A program made the position numbers and the translations under genes. From assembly GCF_900115055.1 (NCBI RefSeq), contig NZ_FOVD01000008.1, positions 163,221 through 227,220 on the forward strand: 64,000 nucleotides of DNA, read 5' to 3'. Position 1 is the first letter of the stretch, and every line of letters starts with the position of its first letter. Of this stretch, positions 26,510 to 35,851 are shown in pieces. The DNA is from Chryseobacterium oleae (GTDB taxonomy: Bacteria; Bacteroidota; Bacteroidia; Flavobacteriales; Weeksellaceae). The notes under the pieces were generated by a model. It was not told the origin of the DNA. It saw only the letters and a program-made list of their open reading frames with translations, and did not search any database.

Positions 26510-26590
26510 GGGTTGCTGGTTGTTTGTTTGTAGTCATTTAATTTAACGAATTCATCGTCTGAAATCTGATGTCTGAAATCTTGTGTCTGT
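26510..26590 (-). repeat. Dispersed repeat, short inverted copy 3
   Basis: GTCTGAAATCTGATGTCTGAAATCTTGTGTCTG near 26557-26590 is the reverse complement of the AGACATCAGATTTCAGA core, preceded by GGTTGCTGGTTG runs. The 299-bp gap 26382-26680 holds no gene otherwise. Confidence 0.6.
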
Positions 26591-26680
26591 TTTTAAATGT
26601 AAATCTTCATGATGTGAATAATTGGGTTTAAAATTTGGAAAATATTTAAATAACTGATAATTTAGTTACAAATCACAAGT

Positions 26681-27817
26681 ATGAAAATCCGGCTTTGTAT
26701 CTGTCTTATTATTTTTGGCATTTCAACCTTTATTGCTCAGGGTATTGATAAAGAAAAACTTCTTGAATATTATGAGTCTCAGCGTTATGCTGATGCTGCA
26801 CAATATCTGCAGAGCATCTATCCGGAAGATACAAAGGATATCAAAGCATTAACTCAAATGGCTTATTGTCATATGATGTCCGGAAAACTCCAGGAAGCAG
26901 AGAAAAATTATATCAAAGTAAATGCTGCTGAGCCCAATAATATTCCTGTTTTATTCAGTTTAGCGAATATCAATTCCAGAAGAGGAAACGGAACCAAAGC
27001 TAAAACTTATCTCTTAAACATTATCCAGTTGGACAGCCTTAATTTCAATGCTTACAGACAACTGGCAGGATTTGGAGATACTCCTGAAGCAAGATTAGCC
27101 TACCTTAAAAAAGCCAATATCTTAAACAGAACAGACCCGGATGTTGCTTATGACCTTTCTACTGCTTATCGTGAACTGAAGCGGTATCAACAGGCCTATG
27201 ATGTTCTTAAGACAGCAATAGATGCTGATGAGGGTAATTTTACTTTGCAGTTAGCCAAGCTTCCTTTGGCCAATCAACTGGGAAAATATAAAGAGGTCAT
27301 TGAAACCGGCGAGAAACTGATGAAAGAGAAAGCGGATCCCAATGTGATCAATGAGATGGGACAGGCCTATTTTTATTTGAAGGAATATCAGAAATGTGCA
27401 GCTGTCTTTAAAACACTGGAAGATCTAGGCATTCAGAATGAAGGAACTTTGTACTATATGGCGTTGAGCTACCGTGAGCTAAAGGAATATGACAAGGCGA
27501 CTGAATATGCGAAAAAGACTATAGAAGAAGGGATATCTAATCATACAGCACTTTATTATACTGCTTTGGGTGGTATTTACGAGCAGAAAGAGCAATTTTC
27601 AAATGCTTTGGAAGCTTACAAAAGAGGGCTTACGTTTAAGAATAGCAATACAATCTATTACCGTCTGGGACTTCTTTATGATTTCAACCTGAAACAGCCC
27701 AGAAATGCCATCACGTATTATAATCTGTATCTGAAAAATAAACCTGATCAGGATAAAGAGAAAGAACAAATCGAATATTCAAGGGCACGGATCACGGCAT
27801 TAACTTCAAAAATATGA
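26681..27817 (+). CDS. Exported TPR-repeat protein
   Basis: A 378-residue protein with an N-terminal signal peptide (RLCICLIIFGISTFIAQG) and a chain of tetratricopeptide repeats over almost the whole remaining length (for example MAYCHMMSGKLQEAEKNY, DLSTAYRELKRYQQAYDVL, MALSYRELKEYDKATEYAKK, LGGIYEQKEQFSNALEAYKR). It carries no lipobox and no membrane helix after the signal. TPR arrays mediate protein-protein contacts; a periplasmic scaffold is likely, but no partner is suggested by the context. It lacks the HTH of the TPR regulators at 11-15 kb and is not their paralogue in architecture. Confidence 0.8.
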   Translation: MKIRLCICLIIFGISTFIAQGIDKEKLLEYYESQRYADAAQYLQSIYPEDTKDIKALTQMAYCHMMSGKLQEAEKNYIKVNAAEPNNIPVLFSLANINSRRGNGTKAKTYLLNIIQLDSLNFNAYRQLAGFGDTPEARLAYLKKANILNRTDPDVAYDLSTAYRELKRYQQAYDVLKTAIDADEGNFTLQLAKLPLANQLGKYKEVIETGEKLMKEKADPNVINEMGQAYFYLKEYQKCAAVFKTLEDLGIQNEGTLYYMALSYRELKEYDKATEYAKKTIEEGISNHTALYYTALGGIYEQKEQFSNALEAYKRGLTFKNSNTIYYRLGLLYDFNLKQPRNAITYYNLYLKNKPDQDKEKEQIEYSRARITALTSKI

Positions 27818-27868
27818 TCCTTTTAATCAATAAATTATTTTAGTTTTACAGTAAAGTAAACAGCCGCT

Positions 27869-28861
27869 ATGAAATTAAAATTAGGCATTCTGGATCAGTC
27901 TCCAACTATTAAAGGGGGAAGTTCTTTACAAGCCTTAAAGAACAGTATTGATCTTGCCATATTTGCAGATGAAACAGGTTTTCATAGCATCATCTATTCC
28001 GAACATCATGGCGTAGAAGCCTATGGAAGCTCAAGTCCGGAGATCCTTTCTGCGGTGTTATTAAGTAAGACAAAACGCATCAAAGTAGGAACGGGTGGCA
28101 TTATGATGAAGAATTATTCGGCCTATAAAATCGCAGAATGGGCCAAAATGCTGGGTAGTCTGTATCCTGACCGTTTTATTCTCGGTTTAGGCAAAGCGCC
28201 GGGAGGTTTAAAAGATGCAGTTTCCGCTCTTAATAATCACAGACCTGTTATTTTATCCAGTCAGGAAACCAAACTTGAAGAAATTATCCAATATATCACA
28301 GAAAGAAAAGGAATCTATGATGGGCTTATTGCTCAGCCCACAGATGTTGTCCGACTTCCCGAAATCCTTTGGCTTGGTTCCGGGATTCAATCCGCTAGAG
28401 AAGCCGCAAAACATGGAGTAGGGTATTCCTATGCAGACTTTATGCGAAATAGTCAGGCTTTGGAAAGTACAGAAACCTATTTAAGAGAATTTGACAGAAG
28501 TCAATACAGTCCGGCTCTTTCCTTGCAGGTCGCTGTTGCAGTATCCGTAGCGGAAGATCTGAAATCTGCCCGGTATAATGCCTACGGAATGGCCTATCAG
28601 TTTCTGCAGGCACGACATATTCAGGCTCCTGAAGCTCTTCTCCCCACCGAAACCATTGAAAAGAGAATCCTGGGAACTGAAAATGAGGAAGAATTTTTTA
28701 AAATCCTGGACCATATTATTCTCGATACTCCCGGAAATATTTCAGGAAGGCTCCGGGAAAAGGCTGAAGAGTATCATACAGATGAACTTTTGCTCCTTTG
28801 TAATATGTATCGGGAAACAGACCGCCTGGATACCTATAAAAGTATTATATTGGCCCATTAA
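27869..28861 (+). CDS. Luciferase-like (LLM class) flavin-dependent oxidoreductase
   Basis: A 330-residue TIM-barrel flavin enzyme of the bacterial luciferase superfamily, in the group often named MsnO8-like. Evidence is the N-terminal LGILDQSPTIKGGSS, the FMN-site segments YSEHHGVEAYGSSSPEI and RIKVGTGGIMM, RFILGLGKAPGG, and LGSGIQSAREAAKHGVGYSYADF in the C-terminal half. Such enzymes use reduced flavin from a partner reductase. It is followed after 16 bp by a small acidic protein gene, probably in one operon. The substrate is unknown. Confidence 0.88.
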   Translation: MKLKLGILDQSPTIKGGSSLQALKNSIDLAIFADETGFHSIIYSEHHGVEAYGSSSPEILSAVLLSKTKRIKVGTGGIMMKNYSAYKIAEWAKMLGSLYPDRFILGLGKAPGGLKDAVSALNNHRPVILSSQETKLEEIIQYITERKGIYDGLIAQPTDVVRLPEILWLGSGIQSAREAAKHGVGYSYADFMRNSQALESTETYLREFDRSQYSPALSLQVAVAVSVAEDLKSARYNAYGMAYQFLQARHIQAPEALLPTETIEKRILGTENEEEFFKILDHIILDTPGNISGRLREKAEEYHTDELLLLCNMYRETDRLDTYKSIILAH

Positions 28862-28877
28862 TAATCACATCCTCCTT

Positions 28878-29240
28878 ATGAGCTACAGTATCCAGTTATT
28901 CACCGTTGAAACAAAAGAAAAAGAGCAGGCAGCCAATGACGACAGCTTTTTTGACCGTGAAGAAAATCTTGCCTCTTTTACAGAAAAACAGGTGGCAGGG
29001 TTAAAAGAACGTCTTTTAAAGTACAAATTTGAATTTGAAAAAGAAGATGATTTCGGACTTCATTTCAGTCATCCGGACGAAGATTTTGGAAATGTTTTAC
29101 TGACGGATAAAGGGCTGTATTTCAATGCGAATTTAAGTGAAAGCTCCATTTTTGAAGTAGGGATGACGGCATCTGAATTTACTGATACCGGAGAATTTGC
29201 AAAGTATGATCCACAGAATGAAGGCTGGGAAGAATTTTAA
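28878..29240 (+). CDS. Small acidic hypothetical protein
   Basis: A 120-residue acidic protein (begins MSYSIQLFTVETKEKEQ). The ATG at 28878, 16 bp after the oxidoreductase stop, is chosen because the longer open frame upstream lies within that gene. It has no signal peptide, membrane helix or recognised motif; the sequence alternates amphipathic helix (ASFTEKQVAGLKERLLKYKF) and beta-like stretches (GNVLLTDKGLYFNANL). Linkage to the flavin enzyme is the only functional clue. Its stop is 5 bp from the stop of the convergent gene. Confidence 0.65.
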   Translation: MSYSIQLFTVETKEKEQAANDDSFFDREENLASFTEKQVAGLKERLLKYKFEFEKEDDFGLHFSHPDEDFGNVLLTDKGLYFNANLSESSIFEVGMTASEFTDTGEFAKYDPQNEGWEEF

Positions 29241-29245
29241 GCATT

Positions 29246-30175
29246 TCATTTTTTAAAATTCTGTAAGGTTTCTATCACTCCTTCAGGACTTTCATTCTCA
29301 AAAATACGTGACAGGGAAACCCTTTCAAAGGTTTCGGCAGTTCCGGAAGCAATGATATGGGGGAGGCCTTCACTTTTCAGCATGTCAGCCAGACCTTTCA
29401 TTTCATCAATCCTTCTCATGATATGTTGCGGATAGGTAGGGGTTGTTTTAATGAGATCCTGATAGGTTCCGGGAAGAAATTCCTGAAGACTCTCATTCAG
29501 TTCATCAAGAATTCCGAAATGAGCTGCGGCAGTCATGGTTTCAAAAAAAAGAGCATTCATTCCTTTATTCACCATCGAAAATAAAAGTTTGTACGCTGAT
29601 GCAGCCTCTGTTTTTTCACCGGCATCCTTAATTTTAAAAACGGACGCAAATAAATTGATAAACAGATGTCTGTAAATACCGCTCACGACTACAACCGCAT
29701 GATCAGGAACATCCTTAGAAGCACCCATTACAGCTCCGTTGACAAAAGGAACATCTATGGCCGAAAATAGTTTTTCCATGGATAAGGCAATGTCAGGCGT
29801 ATTGGAATTTAAATCCACATAAAGAGGACGGTTTGGGGTTGTTTTCAGACATGAAATCATCTGTTCCGCCATTTTCAGACTTCCTTCCGGACTGGTAAGC
29901 GAGAGAATAACATCCGCCTGCTCAACAGTATCCTGAAGACAGTAGGTATCCGTAATTCCTGAATTTCTTATATTATCTAGGGTCCGCGCCGATCTTCCTT
30001 CCCCTGCAGTGATGACTTTAAAGTGATGATGTACAAGTGCTTTGGCTATTTGGGTTCCCATATCTCCGGGAAAAAGAACTGCAATGACGAGCTGAGTTTT
30101 CAATATAGATAATTTTTGAAATGATGAATTCTTTGAAAATACAAATCTCTTCATTTTTTTTAAGCGGTTGCTCAT
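29246..30175 (-). CDS. NAD(P)-binding 6-phosphogluconate dehydrogenase-like protein
   Basis: A 309-residue protein, or shorter: ATG codons at 30175 and 30154 both precede the Rossmann fold by at least 20 residues. The dinucleotide site is degenerate (VIAVLFPGDMGTQIAKALV), then LSLTSPEGSLKMAEQMI and LYVDLNSNTPDIALSM, as in the beta-hydroxyacid dehydrogenase superfamily, and FVNGAVMGASKDVPDHAVVVVSG in place of the usual DAPVSGG element. The helical C-terminal half with KLLFSMVNKGMNALFFETMTAA fits DUF1932. A substrate is not deducible. It is divergent from a Crp/Fnr-type regulator, which probably controls it. Confidence 0.75.
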   Translation of the reverse strand: MSNRLKKMKRFVFSKNSSFQKLSILKTQLVIAVLFPGDMGTQIAKALVHHHFKVITAGEGRSARTLDNIRNSGITDTYCLQDTVEQADVILSLTSPEGSLKMAEQMISCLKTTPNRPLYVDLNSNTPDIALSMEKLFSAIDVPFVNGAVMGASKDVPDHAVVVVSGIYRHLFINLFASVFKIKDAGEKTEAASAYKLLFSMVNKGMNALFFETMTAAAHFGILDELNESLQEFLPGTYQDLIKTTPTYPQHIMRRIDEMKGLADMLKSEGLPHIIASGTAETFERVSLSRIFENESPEGVIETLQNFKK

Positions 30176-30236
30176 ATTGTTTCGATGGTCATTATCGATA
30201 AAACCGATTAATAAAGGAAAGTGTCCGGATTTTGCT

Positions 30237-30244
30237 TAATTTTG
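30237..30244 (+). promoter_or_regulatory. Predicted -7 box of the Crp/Fnr regulator gene
   Basis: TAATTTTG matches TAnnTTTG; transcription would begin near 30251, just before the ATG codons at 30264 and 30270. The short divergent region (30176-30263) has no obvious palindrome. Confidence 0.45.
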
Positions 30245-30269
30245 ATTTTTGTTGCGATACTTTATGATC

Positions 30270-30851
30270 ATGAATAAGTCCTCAATTAATCATTATTTCC
30301 ACTCTCTATTTGACATCCAGGAAGAAGTGGTGGGAAAAATTACAGAAACCTTCAGTCATTTTGAATTAAAAGCGAATGAAGTTCTGTTGCGTAAAGATGA
30401 GGTGAGTACCAGAACATTTTTTCTGGAGAAAGGCTATGTCCGTTCCTTTATTCTGAATGAGGACAATGAAGAAATTACCACCAATATTTATGCGGCTCCC
30501 TGCTTCGTCAATGATTTTCTGTCGTTTTTCAGACAACAGCCAGCAAAAGAAACCTACCAAACCATAACGGCCTGTTCTTTCTGGGAAACAGGCCTGGAAA
30601 ATGTACAGCATAATTTTCATAACATTCCGGAATTCAGAGAATTTAGCAGACTTCTTTTCGTTCTGAATTATTACGGCATCCACGATCGGTTGATTGAAAT
30701 GGCAAGCCAGAAAGCTTCTACGCGGTATTTTAATCTGATGAAAAAACATCCGGATATTTTCCAGCATGTACCATTGAAAGTTATTGCTTCTTATCTGGGA
30801 ATTAAAGACAGTTCACTGAGCCGAATAAGACGGGACATCAATAAAATGTAG
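30270..30851 (+). CDS. Crp/Fnr family transcriptional regulator
   Basis: A 193-residue regulator from the ATG at 30270 (an ATG at 30264 adds two residues; a TTG at 30249 is rejected because it precedes the predicted transcription start region). It has a cyclic-nucleotide-binding-like beta-roll (FELKANEVLLRKDEVSTRTFFLEKG) without the residues needed to bind cAMP, then a C-helix and a C-terminal HTH (VPLKVIASYLGIKDSSLSRIRRDINK). This type is common in Bacteroidota and usually acts on a neighbouring divergent gene; here that is the NAD(P)-binding dehydrogenase. Confidence 0.87.
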   Translation: MNKSSINHYFHSLFDIQEEVVGKITETFSHFELKANEVLLRKDEVSTRTFFLEKGYVRSFILNEDNEEITTNIYAAPCFVNDFLSFFRQQPAKETYQTITACSFWETGLENVQHNFHNIPEFREFSRLLFVLNYYGIHDRLIEMASQKASTRYFNLMKKHPDIFQHVPLKVIASYLGIKDSSLSRIRRDINKM

Positions 30852-30864
30852 CCGTATGGTTTTG

Positions 30865-31075
30865 AGATTCGGAGGATTTTAGAGTAAATGAGTTGCTGAT
30901 TCGGAATTGTTGAGCTAGTATCTGACGTCTGGCATCTTGTGTCTTGAATCTACCAATCACCATTGACATTTTTAAAAATCTCATATCTCGTGTCTGAAAT
31001 CTGATGTCTGGTATCTTGGCTCTTGGCTCTTGAATCTATCTTCCACCTCAATCTCAGCCTTAGTCTGAAATCCAA
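30865..31075 (-). repeat. Dispersed intergenic repeat, full inverted copy 4
   Basis: The reverse complement reads GATAGATTCAAGAGCCAAG, then AGACATCAGATTTCAGACA, TTTTTAAAAATGTCAATGG, GGTAGATTCAAGACACAAG and GATACTAGCTCAACAATTCC, the same order as copies 1 and 5. This is the most complete copy. The gap 30852-31138 contains no gene. Confidence 0.75.
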
Positions 31076-31138
31076 TTTCTTCGCATTTGTCAAGTGATCT
31101 ATTCAAATTTGAAAGCCATCTTTGTTAAAAATAAATTT

Positions 31139-32074
31139 ATGACTAAGAAACATATTGTAGTGGCCGGATTGGGCGGAGTAGGAGGATATTTCGGTTTTAA
31201 GATCAATCAGGAAAATGAAGTTTCCAAAAATTATAAAGTCACTTTTATAGCAAGAGGAGAAACGTATCAAAAAGTAAAGGAAAACGGTTTAGTTCTTCTT
31301 TCACCCGAACATTCTGTAAACCATACACATCCTGATGCTATAGAGCAGAATGTCACAGATGTACAAGATCCGGATTTGGTGTTGATTTGTGTAAAGGAAT
31401 ATGATCTGGAAAATATCTGCCTTCAGCTCAAAAATGTCATCAGTAAGGATACCATATTGCTTCCTATGATGAACGGGGCAGATATTTACGAAAGGATAAG
31501 AAAAATACTTCCCGATAATATTATTCTTCCTACATGTCTCTATGTAGCATCCCATATTAAGGAGAAAGGAGTGGTAGAACACAAAGGAAAAACAGGAAAG
31601 ATGATCGTAGGTAGAGATCCGCAACATTTTTCAGAGGATGTAAACTGGATCGTTGATCTCCTGAAAGAAAGTAAAATCGACTTTGTTTTTAAAGATAATT
31701 CACTAACGGACATCTGGACCAAATATATTTTCATTGCCAGTTTCGGGTTGGTAACAGCAAAGCATAATTCTTCTATCGGAACTGTAGGCAAGGATGATGA
31801 GCAAAGACATGAAGCGGCAGAGATCATGAAAGAAATAAAAACGATTGCTGATAAAAAGGGAATCGTTCTGGATGAAGATATTATTCAGAAAACATTTGAC
31901 AAAGCAGCTACATTTCCTTTTGAAACACCTACTTCTTTGCAACTCGATGTCAATTCCGGAAAAGAAAATAATGAACTGGAATTATTAGGTGGTGCCGTTC
32001 TGAATTTTGGAACTGAACTGCATCTGGCAACTCCTTTTACACGGAAAATATATGATGAGATCAAGGCCCGCTAA
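31139..32074 (+). CDS. 2-dehydropantoate 2-reductase family protein
   Basis: A 311-residue ApbA/PanE-type reductase from the ATG at 31139; an upstream GTG would add residues before the fold. It begins with the NADPH-binding loop HIVVAGLGGVGGYFG, has LICVKEYDLENICLQLK and the N-G substrate motif LPMMNGADIYERI, and the helical C-domain with DIWTKYIFIASFGLVTA, in which the Lys fits the catalytic position. These enzymes make pantoate for pantothenate/CoA synthesis, but many paralogues act on other 2-keto acids and no pan genes are nearby, so I do not give the symbol panE. Confidence 0.85.
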   Translation: MTKKHIVVAGLGGVGGYFGFKINQENEVSKNYKVTFIARGETYQKVKENGLVLLSPEHSVNHTHPDAIEQNVTDVQDPDLVLICVKEYDLENICLQLKNVISKDTILLPMMNGADIYERIRKILPDNIILPTCLYVASHIKEKGVVEHKGKTGKMIVGRDPQHFSEDVNWIVDLLKESKIDFVFKDNSLTDIWTKYIFIASFGLVTAKHNSSIGTVGKDDEQRHEAAEIMKEIKTIADKKGIVLDEDIIQKTFDKAATFPFETPTSLQLDVNSGKENNELELLGGAVLNFGTELHLATPFTRKIYDEIKAR

Positions 32075-32239
32075 GCTTTTAGTCTTATAAAATGATAAAC
32101 AGAACAGGAGGTTGGAATATGAAAAAAATTAAATTCTAAACTTACGATGAAAGGAAAATAATACCTCCTGTCTGTTATATAAAATTAATGTTATGATATT
32201 TTTGTTTTTTTTAAACTTTCACTAGTCTTTTAGTATCAA

Positions 32240-33004
32240 TTAATTATTAAATATAAATACCTGCATTTTAGTAAGCATGGCTTCATTGTCATTATTATAG
32301 CCAATATAATCGCTAGGATTATAATTGACGGTTTGATCTCCAAACCATGAACTGTATTGTACTTTGAAGGTATAGGTACCTGCAGTTAGGGGAACGGCTT
32401 TGAAAAAGCTTACCGGAATGGGTAAATTAGCTAGTGCCTGTGTATTTGGAGGTGCACTATTAAAAGTTCCATTAGGATTGACATTAACAATTCTGGAAGG
32501 AGAGGATACAGAAGAAGTATATGCGGAAGAAATTTTTGTTCCATTTTGAAGCAGAGTGAATACTCCTTGGGTAGCAGCATCATTTAGGGTTACCGTTCTG
32601 TGAGCATATCCTAAGATTAAGAATAACGCTAGCTGTGTTTTACCGGCCGGAACTGTTATCGTTGTCGTTACTCCTGGTACATCTGCCACTGTATTTCTTG
32701 GTACGTTGAGTGCCGTAGTTCCTTGTATATAGATGGAGTTAGCTACAGATCCTTTCAGTGCGTCTGTAGCCTGCCATTCAGGAGGAACACCGCTTCCCTT
32801 AGAAGTAAGCACCTGCCCTGAAGTTCCCGCAGAACCTGCTGTGTTGGCGGTACCCCCTACGTTGACTTCGTTGGTGACCTGTAATGATCCGTTGACATGA
32901 AGCGTTCTTTTGGGCGTTTCTGTCTGGATACCGACCTGAGCGTACGCCGTTGAACAGGTTAATGTGGTACACAAAATACCTAGGATCCTTAATTTTGCTT
33001 TCAT
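32240..33004 (-). CDS. Secreted protein with a tail-fibre-like N-terminal region
   Basis: A 254-residue protein with a signal peptide (RILGILCTTLTCSTAYAQ). The stretch after it (VGIQTETPKRTLHVNGSLQV ... GTSGQVLTSKGSG) is the pattern commonly seen at the start of flavobacterial surface proteins that resemble phage tail-fibre or adhesin stems. The C-terminal part is beta-rich (TTTITVPAGKTQLALFLILGYA, LTAGTYTFKVQYSSWFG) and could be a jelly-roll binding domain. There is no T9SS sorting domain and no lipobox. The same-strand T9SS subtilase gene is 122 bp upstream. The function is unknown; surface adhesion is a guess. Confidence 0.65.
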   Translation of the reverse strand: MKAKLRILGILCTTLTCSTAYAQVGIQTETPKRTLHVNGSLQVTNEVNVGGTANTAGSAGTSGQVLTSKGSGVPPEWQATDALKGSVANSIYIQGTTALNVPRNTVADVPGVTTTITVPAGKTQLALFLILGYAHRTVTLNDAATQGVFTLLQNGTKISSAYTSSVSSPSRIVNVNPNGTFNSAPPNTQALANLPIPVSFFKAVPLTAGTYTFKVQYSSWFGDQTVNYNPSDYIGYNNDNEAMLTKMQVFIFNN

Positions 33005-33082
33005 AATATTGTATTATTAATTATTAGCTGATGACATTAAAAATGTTTCACAGGCAAAAAGCTTTTTACGGCTTTTAAATAA

Positions 33083-33117
33083 CTGCAGGTAAGATTTTTA
33101 AAATATATTACCTGCAG
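33083..33117 (-). terminator. Hairpin after the subtilase gene
   Basis: Exact 10-bp inverted repeat CTGCAGGTAA / TTACCTGCAG with a 15-nt AT-rich loop, starting 10 nt after the subtilase stop. The T tract on the reverse strand is poor, so it may be a weak terminator or an mRNA-stabilising end. Confidence 0.5.
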
Positions 33118-33126
33118 CATTTCACA

Positions 33127-35271
33127 CTAGTCTTTAATCACTTTTTTAGAAATATGTATTTTATCGTTTTTAATTTCAATGATATAAATGCCCTTGGCAT
33201 AAGATGACAAATCCAAAGACTCCCGATCATTATGGATAATGCCGTTTTGCAGTTTTTTTCCAGACATATCATAAACAGTATAAATTGATTTTTTCGGAGC
33301 TTTTAATAGGGTAACAATATCTTTAGTCACCGCTGGCACCACCGCAATATCATCTTGCTGCCTGGTCGCTTCCCCTGTGCTCAGAACCTGCGTATATCCT
33401 GAAGTAAGAATAGAATAATTCTGCGGAGCATTGGCCCCGGTACCATTCACCAGGCTACCTTTATTGGTGATTTCAATTCTGTATTCCCGCCCGGCAACTG
33501 GTGTAGGGATGATCACCTGCTCTACGTTATCTACTGTATTATCTCCTTTTGTAGCCGGAGTCATAGGGCTTAAAGCGTTTAATTTCCAGGGTTCATAGGC
33601 CATATTGGTCGTAGTATCAATGATTCTTAGATCCAGATCATTGACTAATTTTGAATTTCTGTCATTGTGAGCTGCCTCATAGGTGAGATTAGCCGGAACT
33701 GCATAAGCAGGATCAATCCATGAAATAGTTACTTTCAGGGGTTCGCTTCCGGAAGCAATAACTCTCTTTTTATTAGGTGTGCCGCTGGTTAGGGTTTCAT
33801 CATTGAACAGAATAGAATTGTTTGATTTGCCAACCAATAATTCTGCTCCTTTTTTGGCATCAATAAATCCCCATCCAAAATGCGGATCAGGCCCGATATT
33901 TCCAGCTTCCAGTGCAGAATGTATCATTAAGGTCTTAGCAGAGGCAGCATTAAGTTCAGCACCCCCGAAGAGCTGTTTGTTAATTTGTGTCCAAAGCCCA
34001 ATAATACCTGTTACTACTGGTCCTGAAAACGAAGTTCCGCTGTTAACCATAATCCCTTGGCTTCCGGTCAGATTTTCTGCTGTTACAGCGCTGCCAACAG
34101 CAGTGCCAACCGCGGTAATGTCTGGTTTTATTCCTCCATCATCTCTTGGTCCGGCACTGCTGTAACTTGAATGAATGACGTCTGCCGAAGCCATATACCT
34201 TCCGTCGTTGGTCGTTATGATATCAGTAGCACCTACCACAATAATGTTTTTGGCTAACGAACCAATGCCAATGCAGTCATATCCCAATGCACAATTGGAT
34301 GATGGTAGTGTATCCGTAGCTGCAAATTGAACGGGTGTATTATTATTTGTATAGTATTTTAGAAATGCTGAAGTTCCAGGATAGGTAGGTCCGAATCCAT
34401 AGCTGTTTCCAGCTGATTTTACAATGATGTACGAGGGATTGGTATATACAATCTGATCATAATTTTGATCAGAGGTATAATAGGTTCCTTGAACATCATA
34501 AGAAGTGGCAGGGCTTGTAAAAGAACCATTCCATAACCATGAATTAGCTCCATTGATATTTCGCAGGTCCCAACCGGGATTCGTTCCATAAGAATGATTG
34601 GATATTTTAGGCTGTGCAGTTAAAATTTTTTGAAAAACAGTACTTGAAGAAGTATCCCCTGGCAAGGTAGTCGTTAAGAAGGCGTAGGAATCTATAGTGG
34701 AATTCTTGGCAATTCCCTGAAAATTGATTGTTCTGGTACTTCCGTTACTAAACGTTACAGATTGTATATGAGGTCTTGCTCCAATGAAACCTGCCACGGA
34801 AGTGGCATGGCCACCATAATTCATCGTAGAAGCTTCTTTGTTGCTAACTCTGTTGGGAAGATTGTTGAAAAATGCATGATCTGCAAATACTCTGCCGGAA
34901 TTGGCTATATCACCACCATCAAAAATGGTAAACTTAATATTTTCTCCATTAAAAGTTCCTGTCAGACCATTTACGGTTCCGTTCTGGAGAAAATCAGAGT
35001 TGGAGTTCTTGATTTGGTCCATATCATGGGTCTGAAGAAAAAATGGCTTTCCGTCTGGCAGAAAACCACCTAAACGGCTTCTTTTTTCTTCAATTTCTTT
35101 CTGAACCTCTGGTGTCTTTTCGCGTGACCCGTATTGTTTTGTAATAAATGAATCAAATCTTTGGGTATTTTCTTTATTCTGCCTTTCAAATTCTTTTTTC
35201 AGTGCATCATTATTCTGTGCATTGACCAGAAAAATAGTAAGAGAACTGATCAGGAGTAGTTGTTTTTTCAT
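33127..35271 (-). CDS. T9SS-secreted S8 (subtilisin-like) serine protease
   Basis: A 714-residue secreted protease. After the signal peptide (KKQLLLISSLTIFLVNAQ) and a propeptide of about 90 residues, the catalytic domain shows D118 (FTIFDGGDI), H155 (YGGHATSVAG), the oxyanion N289 (SAGNSYG) and S414 (SGTSFSGPVV), the complete subtilase set. The usual HGT after the catalytic His is HAT here, seen in a subset of S8 proteins. A beta-sandwich domain follows (about 490-640), then a T9SS type A sorting domain (IYTVYDMSGKKL ... GIYIIEI, about 655-714). It is secreted to the surface or medium. No neighbouring gene suggests a specific substrate. Confidence 0.93.
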   Translation of the reverse strand: MKKQLLLISSLTIFLVNAQNNDALKKEFERQNKENTQRFDSFITKQYGSREKTPEVQKEIEEKRSRLGGFLPDGKPFFLQTHDMDQIKNSNSDFLQNGTVNGLTGTFNGENIKFTIFDGGDIANSGRVFADHAFFNNLPNRVSNKEASTMNYGGHATSVAGFIGARPHIQSVTFSNGSTRTINFQGIAKNSTIDSYAFLTTTLPGDTSSSTVFQKILTAQPKISNHSYGTNPGWDLRNINGANSWLWNGSFTSPATSYDVQGTYYTSDQNYDQIVYTNPSYIIVKSAGNSYGFGPTYPGTSAFLKYYTNNNTPVQFAATDTLPSSNCALGYDCIGIGSLAKNIIVVGATDIITTNDGRYMASADVIHSSYSSAGPRDDGGIKPDITAVGTAVGSAVTAENLTGSQGIMVNSGTSFSGPVVTGIIGLWTQINKQLFGGAELNAASAKTLMIHSALEAGNIGPDPHFGWGFIDAKKGAELLVGKSNNSILFNDETLTSGTPNKKRVIASGSEPLKVTISWIDPAYAVPANLTYEAAHNDRNSKLVNDLDLRIIDTTTNMAYEPWKLNALSPMTPATKGDNTVDNVEQVIIPTPVAGREYRIEITNKGSLVNGTGANAPQNYSILTSGYTQVLSTGEATRQQDDIAVVPAVTKDIVTLLKAPKKSIYTVYDMSGKKLQNGIIHNDRESLDLSSYAKGIYIIEIKNDKIHISKKVIKD

Positions 35272-35473
35272 ACTGTGTTAAGCTTTTAGTTGTTCTAAAT
35301 AATACTGCAATTAAAAGAACTTTACCAGGTATATGAAAAAAAGACCATTAAAAACTTGTTAACACATTGGAGTGTATTTTCATTTATTTTGTTAACATAA
35401 AAATATTTAATAAATTGATATTCACTGTATTGGTTTGTTGTTGGTGTTATAAAATTCTTCTGTAAAAAGACCT

Positions 35474-35824
35474 CTATTCTTTGTGCAAAAATTGCTGACG
35501 ATCTAGTAAAATTTCGTCAGTTTCACGGTGCTCAGGATCGTCTATACAACAGTCTACCGGACAAACTGTTTTGCACTGGGGCTCTTCATGAAAACCTTTA
35601 CATTCGGTACATTTTCCAGGTACAATATAATAGACGTCGTCTGAATAAGCCTGTTGATAGTCATCAGCATTTACATTTGTTCCATCCGGAAAAACTACTT
35701 TTCCCGAAAGTTTTGTTTTATCCTGCCATCGCCAGTCGATGGCCCCTTCGTAAATTGCTGAGTTAGGGCATTCGGGTTCGCAGGCTCCGCAGTTGATACA
35801 GTCATCTGTTATTGTAATAGCCAT
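35474..35824 (-). CDS. 4Fe-4S dicluster ferredoxin
   Basis: A 116-residue ferredoxin. The N-terminal cluster motif is CINCGACEPECP (CxxCxxCxxxCP); the second is CTECKGFHEEPQCKTVCP, a CxxC-x8-CxxxCP form with an insertion as in FdxA-like and YfhL-like ferredoxins, followed by two more cysteines (VDCC). It is an electron carrier in the cytoplasm. It is the last gene of the redox module on this strand; a hairpin with a T tract lies between it and the 2Fe-2S ferredoxin gene, so its expression may be separately tuned. The acceptor is unknown. Confidence 0.9.
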   Translation of the reverse strand: MAITITDDCINCGACEPECPNSAIYEGAIDWRWQDKTKLSGKVVFPDGTNVNADDYQQAYSDDVYYIVPGKCTECKGFHEEPQCKTVCPVDCCIDDPEHRETDEILLDRQQFLHKE

Positions 35825-35851
35825 AAATATTTTGATTTTACAGGAGGTTTG

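Noticed and set aside
31139..32074. Firm panE assignment
   Set aside because: The fold and motifs fit ketopantoate reductase, but paralogues with other substrates are common and no pantothenate genes are nearby.
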